A stretch of DNA of 64,000 nucleotides from Streptomyces sp. TRM49041 (GCF_008271805.1 NZ_VSRY01000101.1:51107-115106), one strand, 5' to 3'. Positions 55,212 to 63,725 are shown, counted from the first letter of the stretch. The notes: generated from the sequence alone by a model not told the origin. Made by a program: numbers and translations.

Positions 55212-57088
55212 CCGGGAAGAAGCGGGTGCCACCGACGGCCCGAATTGCGGAGTTCCCCAAAGCGGCCGCCGACCAGGCCCGCTGGTGGGAGAGGCACATC
55301 CTGGAGGTCCTGAACGGTCTGCCGCCGGACGCTCCGAAAGGGGCGAAGCCGCGGCCGGAGTTCGACCCGAGAGTGCACTCGCTGGCCCAGCGGGAGCGGG
55401 CCAAGGCGGTCGAGCTGACGGCAGCCGGCCACAAGGTGTCGACCAGTGGGATCAAGCAGCGGCGCCAACGCTACCAGCGGGACGGGCTGGTCGGGCTGGC
55501 GGACGGCCGGTCGGCTAAGCAGATGCCGACCTTCGGGCAGGTCGACGGGGCAGTGGTGGAAGCGATGCGGCAGGCAATCATCGAGACTGCCGACGCATCG
55601 ACAAGAACCATCGGGTTCATCATCTGGCGGACCAAGCAGATCCTCGCCGACCGGGAGGAAACTGCTGCAGTTGAGCTGCCGTCACGGGCCACGCTCTACC
55701 GGCTGTTCGAGAAGCTGGCCGCAGGCACCCACGTCACCGGGTCGGCCCGCACGCGCCGCTCGGTTAACGCGCGACCGCCGGGACCGTTCGGTGAGCTGCC
55801 GGCCAGTGCCCCGGGCGAGCTGATGCAGATTGACTCCACGCCGCTGGATGTGCTGGTGCGGTTGGATGACGGGATTGCGGAGAAGGTCGAGCTGACGGCC
55901 ATGGTTGACATCGCCACGAGGTCGATCACCGCGGCGGTGCTGCGGCCCACCACAAAGGCCGCGGATGCCTCCGCGGTTCTGGCCCGAAGCGTCACACCGG
56001 AGACGATGCGTCCGGGCTGGCCAGAGGCCCTGCGGATGTCCCACTCGGTGCTGCCGTACCGGCGGCTGCTGAGTATCGACGAGCGCCTGGAGCACGCGGC
56101 CGCCCGACCGGTGATTGTTCCGGAGACCATCGTCTGCGACCACGGCAAGGTGTTCGTCTCGCACAACTTCCGGGCGTCCTGCCGCTATCTGGGTATCAAC
56201 CTGCAACCGGCCCACAAGGCGACGCCGACCGACAAGGGCACGATCGAGAAGACGCTTGGCTCGGTGGCGACGCTGTTCGCCCAGTTCGTCGCCGGTTACA
56301 CCGGCTCGACCACGGACCGGCGCGGCCGGAAACTAGAAGACGGGCCGCTGTGGTCGCTGCCCGAACTTCAGAGCCTTCTCGACGAGTGGGTCATCGCCTG
56401 CTGGCAGACCAGGCCCCATGACGCATTGCGCGACCCGGATTCACCGGCGCGGGCGTTCTCTCCGAACGAGAAGTACGCGACTCTACTTGAGTCCTGCGGC
56501 TACGTTCCGGTTCCGCTCGGCGCCGATGACTACGTCGAGCTGCTGCCCGAGCGCTGGCAGGCGATCAACGCCTATGGCATCCGCATCAAGCACCGCATCT
56601 ACGACAGCGCGGAGTTGAATCCTTTTCGCCGCCAGCACTCCGGAGTGGCGGCGAAGAAGGGCCTGTGGGAGATCCACCACGACCCCTACGACGTCTCCCG
56701 GATCTGGGTACGCGACCGCCAAGGCGAACGTTGGATCACCGTCTTCTGGAAGCAGCTACACCGCGTCGGCGTACCGTTCGGCGAGCTGGCCTGGGACCGG
56801 GCCTGTGAGCAAGTCTCCGGAGGCACCGAGGAACAGATCGCCGATGCCGTCAGTGCTCTGCTGCGGCGAGCCCACGACGGCCCCGGCGCCAAGGAGGACC
56901 CCCCGGCCACGCGTTCCAGACGTGCCCGCCGGGCCGCCGCCCGCACCCGGGTGACCGCCGGGGACCGATCGGTTCCCGACACGCCATCCACCGAGCCCAC
57001 ACACGACGACGGGACGGACATCCATCTCGCCGAAGTCATCCCGCTGGGCCTCTTCGACCCGCTCGCCAACCCTTGGAGGCGCCCGTGA
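55208..57088 (+). CDS. tnsB: TnsB-like DDE transposase
   Basis: A 626-residue transposase of the Mu/Tn7 class. N-terminal helix-turn-helix DNA-binding segments come first (TAAGHKVSTSGIKQRRQRYQ, then PSRATLYRLFEKL). The RNase H core has Asp209 (ELMQIDSTPLDVLV), Asp311 (ETIVCDHGKVFVS) and Glu347 (TDKGTIEKTLGSVA), giving a D(35)E spacing. The Mu C-terminal beta-barrel region lies about 440-540 (YGIRIKHRIYDSAELNPF). The Arg/Ala-rich tail probably contacts TnsC or TnsA. All three catalytic residues are intact, so it could be active. It is coupled to tnsA and tnsC by start/stop overlaps. Confidence 0.93.
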   Translation: MTGKKRVPPTARIAEFPKAAADQARWWERHILEVLNGLPPDAPKGAKPRPEFDPRVHSLAQRERAKAVELTAAGHKVSTSGIKQRRQRYQRDGLVGLADGRSAKQMPTFGQVDGAVVEAMRQAIIETADASTRTIGFIIWRTKQILADREETAAVELPSRATLYRLFEKLAAGTHVTGSARTRRSVNARPPGPFGELPASAPGELMQIDSTPLDVLVRLDDGIAEKVELTAMVDIATRSITAAVLRPTTKAADASAVLARSVTPETMRPGWPEALRMSHSVLPYRRLLSIDERLEHAAARPVIVPETIVCDHGKVFVSHNFRASCRYLGINLQPAHKATPTDKGTIEKTLGSVATLFAQFVAGYTGSTTDRRGRKLEDGPLWSLPELQSLLDEWVIACWQTRPHDALRDPDSPARAFSPNEKYATLLESCGYVPVPLGADDYVELLPERWQAINAYGIRIKHRIYDSAELNPFRRQHSGVAAKKGLWEIHHDPYDVSRIWVRDRQGERWITVFWKQLHRVGVPFGELAWDRACEQVSGGTEEQIADAVSALLRRAHDGPGAKEDPPATRSRRARRAAARTRVTAGDRSVPDTPSTEPTHDDGTDIHLAEVIPLGLFDPLANPWRRP

Positions 57089-58131
57089 CTCGCTCCGAAG
57101 CGGCCCAGCACCCCACGTTGCAGGATGCCGATGCCGATGCCAACCGACAATTGACCACCTTGGACGGATGGCGCAGGTTCGTCGATGGCCCTCCTGCAGC
57201 CCCAGTGTTGCTTGCCCCTGATGATCTAAAGCGACTGTCCCTGGCTGACCGAATTCTCTACGACGAGGACCGGCTCGACCATCACGCCCGCATGCTCACG
57301 GTCGCCACGTCTTTTGTCGAGAGAACGGTGATCTGCGGCCGTCGGCTGGTCCTTCTCAACCGCCACGCGATCAGTGCCCGCCGCGGACTGATGGTCTCCG
57401 GGCCACCCGGCACAGGAAAGACGAGCGCTATCTCCCAGCTCGGACGTTCTCATGAGCTTCTCGACCGGGCTCGTCACCCGAATGTCTCGGACCGCATTCC
57501 CGTGCTCTACATCACGGTCCCGCCCGCCGCGACTGCTCGCATGGTTGCCGCGGAGTTTGGTCGCTTCCTGGGCCTGCCGGTGCGGCACCGATCGAATATG
57601 ACGGACATCATCGAGGCCGTGGTCGGCGTATGCACCGATACCCGCACCGGCCTCGTGCTCGTTGACGAGGTCCACAACATCTCGCAGGTCACCCGGGCGG
57701 GCGCCGAAGTCTCCGACACCCTCAAGTACTTCTCTGAACGTATCCCTGCAACATTCGTCTACGCGGGCATCAGCCTGGAAACCAGCGAGCTGCTTGCCGG
57801 CACACGGGGCGCCCAGATCGCGGGTCGTTTCACCCTCGTCCCTACCCGCCCCTTTCCCTACGGCGACGAATGGAAAGGATTGGTCGCAACGCTGGAGAAA
57901 ACCTTACTCCTGCACGACCATCCACAGGGCAGCCTGGTCAAACTGGACCGGCACCTCCACAGACGCACTGGAGGGATGATCGGCGCGCTCTCCCACGCGA
58001 TCCGGGGTGCTGCCATCGACGCGATCCTCAACGGCACGGAACGCGTCACAAAAGCGGGGATCGACTCGATCCCCCTGGATCACGCCGCAGAAGCCTCCGC
58101 GCCACTTCACGCAAAGGCATCCCCGTGCTGA
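57085..58131 (+). CDS. tnsC: TnsC-like AAA+ regulator
   Basis: A 348-residue AAA+ ATPase with Walker A GPPGTGKT (106-113) and Walker B LVLVDEVHNIS (190-198), followed by GRFTLVPTRPFPYGDEW, where the sensor Arg lies. In Tn7-like elements TnsC polymerises on target DNA and links the target selector to TnsAB. The GTG at 57085 has GGAGG 5 nt upstream and overlaps the tnsB stop as GTGA, so I prefer it to a TTG four codons earlier. The protein is much shorter than Tn7 TnsC (about 555 residues) and closer to TniB in size. Confidence 0.92.
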   Translation: MTRSEAAQHPTLQDADADANRQLTTLDGWRRFVDGPPAAPVLLAPDDLKRLSLADRILYDEDRLDHHARMLTVATSFVERTVICGRRLVLLNRHAISARRGLMVSGPPGTGKTSAISQLGRSHELLDRARHPNVSDRIPVLYITVPPAATARMVAAEFGRFLGLPVRHRSNMTDIIEAVVGVCTDTRTGLVLVDEVHNISQVTRAGAEVSDTLKYFSERIPATFVYAGISLETSELLAGTRGAQIAGRFTLVPTRPFPYGDEWKGLVATLEKTLLLHDHPQGSLVKLDRHLHRRTGGMIGALSHAIRGAAIDAILNGTERVTKAGIDSIPLDHAAEASAPLHAKASPC

Positions 58132-58751
58132 CAGGGACCATCGACCATCCGCGCCCACTCCCCGTCCAGGTTTCGCCCCGCTTTGGGGAAACCACGGACT
58201 CTTACATTCGACGTATGGCCCGTGCCAACCATCTGAAGCCCAGCTACCTGCACGAATACCTCTGCGGACCGCCCTACTGGTTCGGGAAGCCGATTCTCGA
58301 TCGTCTCGCTGCGGTTTCTGGCCGGAGCCCCGATTCCCTGGACCGCGCTCTTGCCGATGCCAGCTCACGTCGGGGACGCTTCAAACCAACAGCACGCTAT
58401 GCGAGGAGGTTCCCTTTCCATGGCCGCCGCGACCTCCGATACCGCATAGCCCGTGACGCCTACAGGGGTGTGCCGATGCGGCTGCTCACACAGCGCCATG
58501 GCGTGCAGAGATGGGTCGTCCACCGGGCGCTGGACACGGCTCAGCCGCTCCTGCCAGGGACGCGTCGAGGCGCCGACCCGATCAGCAGCGAAATCTCCGA
58601 CCTCCTCGAAGGCATGATCGCCGCCGGCCTCAACACGAGACAGATGTGGGCCGAACTCCTGGACAACCACGAATACTCGATCTCCTACGGCGCACTCGCC
58701 TATCACCTCCGGCGTACCCGGTCATGGCAGCAGCGCCTCAGACAGGCTTGA
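58125..58751 (+). CDS. tniQ: Short TniQ-family target selector with C-terminal HTH segments
   Basis: A 208-residue protein. Residues 10-75 match the TniQ start (PLPVQVSPRFGETTDSYIRRMARANHLKPSYLHEYL). TniQ/TnsD proteins choose the target site and recruit TnsC. Only one Cys (47) is present, so the zinc fingers common in TniQ/TnsD are missing. Residues 116-136 (VPMRLLTQRHGVQRWVVHRAL) and 165-197 look like helix-turn-helix units. The start GTG 58125 overlaps tnsC by 7 nt. It is the only selector visible in the module. Confidence 0.75.
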   Translation: MLTGTIDHPRPLPVQVSPRFGETTDSYIRRMARANHLKPSYLHEYLCGPPYWFGKPILDRLAAVSGRSPDSLDRALADASSRRGRFKPTARYARRFPFHGRRDLRYRIARDAYRGVPMRLLTQRHGVQRWVVHRALDTAQPLLPGTRRGADPISSEISDLLEGMIAAGLNTRQMWAELLDNHEYSISYGALAYHLRRTRSWQQRLRQA

Positions 58752-58830
58752 GGCATGCCCACATGTTGAGGTGTCGCATATTCGCGGGACGAAAGCGGTT
58801 TGCACCCGAGAATCCGTCCAGGCTGCAAAG

Positions 58831-58859
58831 GGGGCCCTGGCAGATAGCACCAGGGCCCC
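58831..58859. terminator. Bidirectional hairpin between tniQ and the ParA-like gene
   Basis: A perfect 10-bp stem ggggccctgg / ccagggcccc with a 9-nt loop between convergent genes. It insulates the tns operon from the cargo. Confidence 0.8.
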
Positions 58860-58875
58860 GCATCACTCACCAGGC

Positions 58876-59895
58876 TTAGAGTGCGGCCACAAGCTTTCTG
58901 GCGTCGACAACGCAGTTCTCCAGGTAGTCTGCTTTCACCTGAACACGATGCCCCATGATGTCCAGTTTGCCGGGCCTCTGCGCGTAGAGCGGGCATCCAC
59001 GCGCCTGAGCGACCACGCCTGCGGTCTGGAAGTCGCGGATCTCCACGACGCCGTCCTCGATATTGTCGAAGGTGAACATCTCGGGGGTAGACGCCATGAG
59101 CGCGACGACGTCCCGGTCAATGGAGTGCAGCACCGCAGCGTACGCGGAAGCGGCCCCCATGTACTGAGTGAGCCGGTTCTTAGCAATCACATGCACTTGC
59201 GGAAGATCCCGCCCCGCCTCGCGAAGCCGAGTCGCGAAGGCGTACTGAGTATAGATGTCCGACGGGAGCTTGAGACCGTACACCAGAGAGAAGGCATTCT
59301 GAATTGCACGACGCGATGAGTCATCCGCCATCACCGGCAAGATAAGTCTGTCGGAAGATGAAAGCGCCACCTGCGTGTACATCGAGAACGAGGGGTTCGT
59401 GTCGATGAACACGGTGTCGTAGTCATCTGAGACCGTTTCGAGGAGGTCACGAATCCAGTCGATGATTCGCAGCCACGAGTTCGTGGTCGGGATCGACGTG
59501 TTTGCCAGCGCTGACATCGCAGTTGCCTGCATCTCCAGCAACGGGTCACCGGCAATGAGGTCAATATTCTCTGGAATCGCCTGGTTGTACTGACTGGGCT
59601 TCGAGATATAGTCAGCCGCCACGATGGTCGGTGGGGCAAAGGGGGAAGACAGGCGCAACTCGAAGTAGCCGCCGATCGTGCGACGCACCGGCTCCCCCTG
59701 TCGCGCAAGCAGCACTTCGCTACCTCGAAAGGCGAGCCCCCCATACAGCAGCTCGGAGAGGTTCGCCTGCGGGCAAACATCCAGCACGAGGATACGTTTA
59801 TCGGGATTCTTGTGAGCGTAATGCGACAAGGTCTGGAAACATAGACTCGTCTTGCCAGTGCCGCCCTTATTGTTCCAGAAGGCGTAAGTGATCAT
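58876..59895 (-). CDS. ParA/Soj-family ATPase
   Basis: A 339-residue protein with a deviant Walker A WNNKGGTGKTS right at the N-terminus, a switch region VLDVCPQANLSELLYGG, and TVFIDTNPSFSMYTQVAL (Walker B area). ParA ATPases position plasmids, chromosomes or protein complexes. It has no N-terminal DNA-binding domain and no ParB partner gene is seen within the window. The start ATG 59895 is chosen because an upstream in-frame ATG (59961) lies inside a near-consensus promoter. On a transposon, a ParA-like protein may aid maintenance or be unrelated cargo. Confidence 0.85.
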   Translation of the reverse strand: MITYAFWNNKGGTGKTSLCFQTLSHYAHKNPDKRILVLDVCPQANLSELLYGGLAFRGSEVLLARQGEPVRRTIGGYFELRLSSPFAPPTIVAADYISKPSQYNQAIPENIDLIAGDPLLEMQATAMSALANTSIPTTNSWLRIIDWIRDLLETVSDDYDTVFIDTNPSFSMYTQVALSSSDRLILPVMADDSSRRAIQNAFSLVYGLKLPSDIYTQYAFATRLREAGRDLPQVHVIAKNRLTQYMGAASAYAAVLHSIDRDVVALMASTPEMFTFDNIEDGVVEIRDFQTAGVVAQARGCPLYAQRPGKLDIMGHRVQVKADYLENCVVDARKLVAAL

Positions 59896-59917
59896 CGACA
59901 CCCCATCCGCGCCTGAG

Positions 59918-59961
59918 TTGGACAATGAAGCCATCGTAGCGTCCATTTTGGACATTGTCAA
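59918..59961 (-). promoter_or_regulatory. Near-consensus promoter with operator repeats for the ParA-like gene
   Basis: On the minus strand TTGACA (59956-59961) and TACGAT (59933-59938) are separated by exactly 17 bp, about 38 bp before the ATG. The plus-strand text ttggacaatg (59918-59927) and ttggacattgtcaa (59948-59961) are direct copies 30 bp apart that surround the -10 box. gacattgtc (59951-59959) and gtccattttggac (59941-59953) are inverted repeats. This looks like an autorepressed or partition-controlled promoter. Confidence 0.65.
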
Positions 59962-60209
59962 GGTTGGGCTGGACGTGGACTTGCTCGCCGCACTGCACGC
60001 AGCCGACGGCTACGACCATGACCACCCACCGATGACTGTGCGTGTACGGCGGGGGGCAACGGAGCAACCACCGCGGATCCCTGCGCCAGCGCGCCGGCCA
60101 CAGCCGCCAGTGCGCGAAGACGACCGCCCTGACCCCAGAGGGCTGGCCCGGAAGATCCGCGTGGGGCGTTGCGAAAATGGGAGTGACCGAGGGTGGCCGA
60201 GCGTCCACT

Positions 60210-60740
60210 ATGAGAGGCATGGCGACGGACTACGAGAACCCCATACGTCATCTCCCCAACGAGGATCCGACTGTCTACGCGGCCTACGGTCTGGCCATGT
60301 TCACCGCCGCCACTGTGGAACGCGGGCTGATCAACGCGCTCGCGCACCACCGAATCGGCCTCGCTCGGCAGGAGAAGCGCGTGCTGGGTACTGACCCGTG
60401 GAACAAGGCGGCCAGCTCCAGCTTTCAGAATCTCGTCGCCAAGGTGACTCCGCTGTGCGGCAGCGACCCCGAGCTGCCCGCCGACCTCACCAACGCGGTC
60501 AAGCGCCGCAACTACCTCGCCCACAGCTTCTGGTATGACAAGGCCCCCGAGATGATGGCCGACGGACCTCGGGGGCGCCTGATCGCAGAACTCGCCGACG
60601 ACATCGACACCTTCTACATTCTCAACGACCGCGTCGCCGTCGCAGTCGTCACCCCCGGCATGGAAGCCCTCGGTGCCAGCATCGAAGCCTCCGAGGCCCT
60701 GTACGAGAAGCTGCTGAGGGACGCCCAGCAGGCCGATTGA
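60210..60740 (+). CDS. HEPN-like small protein
   Basis: A 176-residue all-alpha protein. The segment KRRNYLAHSFWYDKAPEMM carries an R-N-x3-H motif (RNYLAH), the R-x4-6-H signature of HEPN RNase domains, after a first helix YAAYGLAMFTAATVERGLINAL. HEPN toxins cut RNA in abortive defence and toxin-antitoxin systems; many other HEPN proteins are silent. No partner MNT nucleotidyltransferase gene is near. The start is uncertain: ATG 60210 or ATG 60219 three codons later, neither with a good ribosome site. Confidence 0.6.
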   Translation: MRGMATDYENPIRHLPNEDPTVYAAYGLAMFTAATVERGLINALAHHRIGLARQEKRVLGTDPWNKAASSSFQNLVAKVTPLCGSDPELPADLTNAVKRRNYLAHSFWYDKAPEMMADGPRGRLIAELADDIDTFYILNDRVAVAVVTPGMEALGASIEASEALYEKLLRDAQQAD

Positions 60741-60800
60741 ACCCAGACCCCCGGGCGCTATGGGAGCGTCCTGAGCCCTGCGCTGCGACGGCGGCCTTGG

Positions 60801-60883
60801 TACTGGTGGGCTCGCGTATTCAACTGTCGCCAGTTCCCCGAGGAGTCCAGCCTGCTGGTGACCGTGCGTGATCCCCGGAGGCG
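60801..60883 (+). repeat. 83-bp direct repeat, copy A
   Basis: Begins tactggtgggctcgcgtatt. It is about 89% identical to copy B at 61979-62061 (about nine mismatches, no gaps). Together the copies flank the double winged-helix gene; copy A ends 28 bp before that gene's preferred start. Confidence 0.9.
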
Positions 60884-60911
60884 TGGTGTTCTCGCGCCGT
60901 ACGATGGATGG

Positions 60912-61967
60912 GTGACAATCGAGGTGTACGCCGACCGGTTCCTGCAGAGCGCTTTCGACGCCATGGGCGACGACCCGGAACAGATCCTCCATGCAGGAAG
61001 GATCGTGGGAGCCGCCAGGTTGGACGCGGCCGACGAGCAGGCCGTGGTCTCCCATCTCGTAGTGCGTGGTTGGGCGAGGCGTGCGGTCAACCAGGCCAAC
61101 GGCCGTTCTCCCCTCATCCGCTTGACCTGGGCCGGCGTGGCCAAGGCCCGTGAGTTGCGGGCCCACTCGGAGCCACGAGCCGAACGCGAGGCACATCTGA
61201 ACAACGTGCTGCCTCACTGGGCGTATAACAACTCCCCGTCGGGGGGCTCGGCGGACCTGCAGAAGTTCGCCGCGGCCAAGGAGTGGTGGTTCTGCGGCAC
61301 CGAGGTCACATGGCACGAAGTAGACGCCGCCGTCGCCTATCTGGAAGCCAAGGGCCTTCTTATGGCCGACCGCGCCCCCCGGCCCCAACGCATTACGCTG
61401 ACCGCCGACGGCATCGACTTCGTGCACTCCAAGCAGACTCTGTGGTTTTTCCTGACTACCCGTCAGCAGCGGCCCGTCTCAAACGGCACCATCATCGTCG
61501 ACAGTAATGTCGTGTATGGGCCGGTGCACGACAGCAGCCTGGCCGCCAGAGGAAGCAACGCCCAGACGGTGCGAGGGAACGTGACCGACCACAGTCAGCA
61601 CCACCCGCAGGCCCCCCAGGCCAACATCAGCGTCGGTGACATCGGGGCGGGCGCTGCCGTAAGTTTCGGCAGCGGCCCCGCCTCCGCAGCGTCCCGGGGC
61701 GGCAGAGCCATTGCTGGAAGCCACAACCGGCAGAACACCGGCCTGGAAGACGCCGACCTGATCTCGATTCTCAACCGGCTCCGGCAGGATCTGGGCGAGT
61801 ATCCCGGAGGGAACGCGCTCATAGACGAACTCCAGGCCCAGGCAGCGTCCGAAGAGGACACACCGGAACTGCGCAGCTCCATGTGGAGGCTCCGCATCGA
61901 ACCGTTCGCCACCCGGTTCGGAATCGTGGGTTCGCTCGCCTCGATCGTGTCTCTGCTCCTCGGATAG
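60912..61967 (+). CDS. Double winged-helix protein with hydrophobic C-terminal tail
   Basis: A 351-residue protein not assigned to a family. Two winged-helix-like units are visible: VVSHLVVRGWARRAVNQANGR...LTWAGVAKARELR and VTWHEVDAAVAYLEAKGLLM...LTADGIDFVHSKQ. A Gly/Ser/Asn-rich middle (VYGPVHDSSLAARGSNAQTV) follows, then a helical part and a hydrophobic end FGIVGSLASIVSLLLG that could insert in a membrane. GTG 60912 follows a TACGAT -10-like box by 6 nt, suggesting a leaderless message; GTG codons at 60858 and 60864 inside the repeat are alternatives. Confidence 0.6.
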   Translation: MTIEVYADRFLQSAFDAMGDDPEQILHAGRIVGAARLDAADEQAVVSHLVVRGWARRAVNQANGRSPLIRLTWAGVAKARELRAHSEPRAEREAHLNNVLPHWAYNNSPSGGSADLQKFAAAKEWWFCGTEVTWHEVDAAVAYLEAKGLLMADRAPRPQRITLTADGIDFVHSKQTLWFFLTTRQQRPVSNGTIIVDSNVVYGPVHDSSLAARGSNAQTVRGNVTDHSQHHPQAPQANISVGDIGAGAAVSFGSGPASAASRGGRAIAGSHNRQNTGLEDADLISILNRLRQDLGEYPGGNALIDELQAQAASEEDTPELRSSMWRLRIEPFATRFGIVGSLASIVSLLLG

Positions 61968-61978
61968 CTCCAGTCGGC

Positions 61979-62061
61979 TACTGGTGAGCTCTCGTATTCA
62001 GCTATCGCCAGTTCCTCGTGGAGTCCAGCCTGCTGGTGATCGTGCGTGATCCCCAGGGGCG
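61979..62061 (+). repeat. 83-bp direct repeat, copy B
   Basis: Begins tactggtgagctctcgtatt, 12 nt after the winged-helix gene stop, in the same orientation as copy A. The 171-bp gap around it contains no gene. Confidence 0.9.
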
Positions 62062-62138
62062 CATCGGCTCCATGTCCCGCCGGTCTCGTTGCGGAGCCGG
62101 GTGGTGGTCTTGTCGGTGGTTCCTGGCCCGGGCCCGGG

Positions 62139-63233
62139 TCACCACCTCTGGGGCTGCAGAAATCCGCCGAAGGACCGACGCCACTCGTTGGTGGCGTCGC
62201 GCCTCTTGAGTACTTCCTCGACGACCGGGCCCGCCTCTCTGTCGAATGCGCCGTCCCGGAGCACCACGCGGTGACAGACCATGCCGCTGCTGTCCTCCTC
62301 GAAGTCCTTCCACTTCCCGCTGTCGTACCGCTTGGAGGGCCGGTGTACGTCGAGGAGCTGGAAGGCTTCGAGTGGCTTGTGCGTCTCGTAGGTGTCGCGG
62401 CCGAGGCCGTAGAAGCCGTGGCGCACGTTGCTCAGCACGTACCCGACGGTCATTGGGGCTCTGCCCTCGGGAGTCACGTGCATGGCGTCAAACTTCATGA
62501 CGTCGAACCACATCAGCAGGGCCGCGATCTCGCTATTGGTGAGCACGTGGACCCAGCCGTTGGTAAAGAACCCGATGGGGATCTCAAGGAAGCTCTCGTC
62601 ATCGGCCGGCACGGTGTACGGGATGCTCGCGGCGCCGGTGTCCTTGCTCTTTCCGTTCTCGCACAGGAGCAGAACGCCACGGCGGACCTGCCCCTTAATC
62701 CCGGTTGCCGACTTGAGCAGCCCCATCTCCTCAAGTGCCTTCATCGCTTGGGCGATCTGCCTGACCTTGTTCGTGCGGACCGAGGACGCCTGTACGCCGG
62801 GCCCGGCGTACTTGGCGACGGTCGCCACCAAGCCTTCCCAGGAATCGGTCTTCTGGGCGTCCGGCTCGATCGGGTACGGCTGAGGCCACTCCTTGCCGAC
62901 CGCCGCCTCGCACTGCGCCGCGAACAGCATCAGGAGGTACAGCTTCAGGGTGAGCCCTTTCGGCGTGATCATCTGTGCGGAGAGCGGGCGCTCGGCCCGA
63001 GGCAGCGGCTTCCTCTCGGTCTCGACCGTCCCGCCGAACTTCTCCAGCCTCACGAAGGACCGCCGCACGCGCACAACCTGCGGCTTCTTGCCTCGCGCGT
63101 GGATCTCGCGGGCCTTCTTGATCGCATCGGGGAGCTCGCCCCCCATCAAAGCCTGTAGCTGGTCCTTGCGGATCTCGACCTTGCCATCCCGCTCCTGCGC
63201 CACAGCTGTCCTCAAAAAGTCTGACGGTTTCAC
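62139..63233 (-). CDS. Unrecognised protein with a winged-helix-like centre, replication-protein-like
   Basis: A 364-residue soluble protein of unknown family. The middle has SVRTNKVRQIAQAMKALEEMGLLKSATG, which fits a winged helix, preceded by LTLKLYLLMLFAAQCEA. This combination reminds me of plasmid replication initiators, but I cannot show a match. Its promoter can be proposed on the minus strand: TTGAAA (63269-63274), 16 bp, TACGGA (63247-63252), just before the GTG start at 63233. Codon use is less GC-biased than in the core genes. Confidence 0.55.
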   Translation of the reverse strand: MKPSDFLRTAVAQERDGKVEIRKDQLQALMGGELPDAIKKAREIHARGKKPQVVRVRRSFVRLEKFGGTVETERKPLPRAERPLSAQMITPKGLTLKLYLLMLFAAQCEAAVGKEWPQPYPIEPDAQKTDSWEGLVATVAKYAGPGVQASSVRTNKVRQIAQAMKALEEMGLLKSATGIKGQVRRGVLLLCENGKSKDTGAASIPYTVPADDESFLEIPIGFFTNGWVHVLTNSEIAALLMWFDVMKFDAMHVTPEGRAPMTVGYVLSNVRHGFYGLGRDTYETHKPLEAFQLLDVHRPSKRYDSGKWKDFEEDSSGMVCHRVVLRDGAFDREAGPVVEEVLKRRDATNEWRRSFGGFLQPQRW

Positions 63234-63315
63234 CGCTACCGTTTGATCCGTATGGCTTCGCTATCCAGTTTCAATGTCATCTTCGACTTTAACTGTCGAC
63301 TCGACGCCATGCGGA

Positions 63316-63705
63316 TCAATCCGTCGACCAGTGTACCTCAGGCCCTGTCAAGTCCGCCGCACCATGGATCTCACGAGCTGGAACCCCAGCCGTTGAGGTC
63401 CCACAGGACCAGGGCAGAGAGCCGGCAAGCAGAACTGCCCTGGTACCTGTACGCACAGGAAAGAGGTATTCCTCCTGACTACCACCGACGGTACCCCAGT
63501 AGATCCGACAGAGCGCCAGCCCCTCGTCTCCGTGAGCAGGAGGCGCCCCGAGGGAGCACTCGCCTGGTGCCAGTTCGGGTTCTCCGTTCTCTGCGTTGGT
63601 TCCGGGGTCGCCCTTTGCTTCACTGGCTTCCCCTTCGTCGGCGGCCCGCTCATCACCGCCGGTACGTGCCTTCACGTCAAGGTCGAGATCAACCCTCGCT
63701 GACAC
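63316..63705 (-). CDS. Possible small acidic hypothetical protein
   Basis: A 129-residue frame upstream of and parallel to the unknown gene, with an acidic start SARVDLDLDVKARTGGDERA. There is no clear ribosome site for the GTG at 63705, and the C-terminal half has no typical character. Other frames overlap it on both strands. It is listed because nothing else explains the 500-bp stretch from 63234 to 63740. Confidence 0.3.
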   Translation of the reverse strand: MSARVDLDLDVKARTGGDERAADEGEASEAKGDPGTNAENGEPELAPGECSLGAPPAHGDEGLALCRIYWGTVGGSQEEYLFPVRTGTRAVLLAGSLPWSCGTSTAGVPAREIHGAADLTGPEVHWSTD

Positions 63706-63725
63706 CAGCAGTTGATCTTGAAGTA

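Noticed and set aside
60042..60209. N-terminal extension of the HEPN-like protein
   Set aside because: The upstream in-frame residues are low-complexity, and the conserved-looking protein starts at the ATG codons at 60210-60219.
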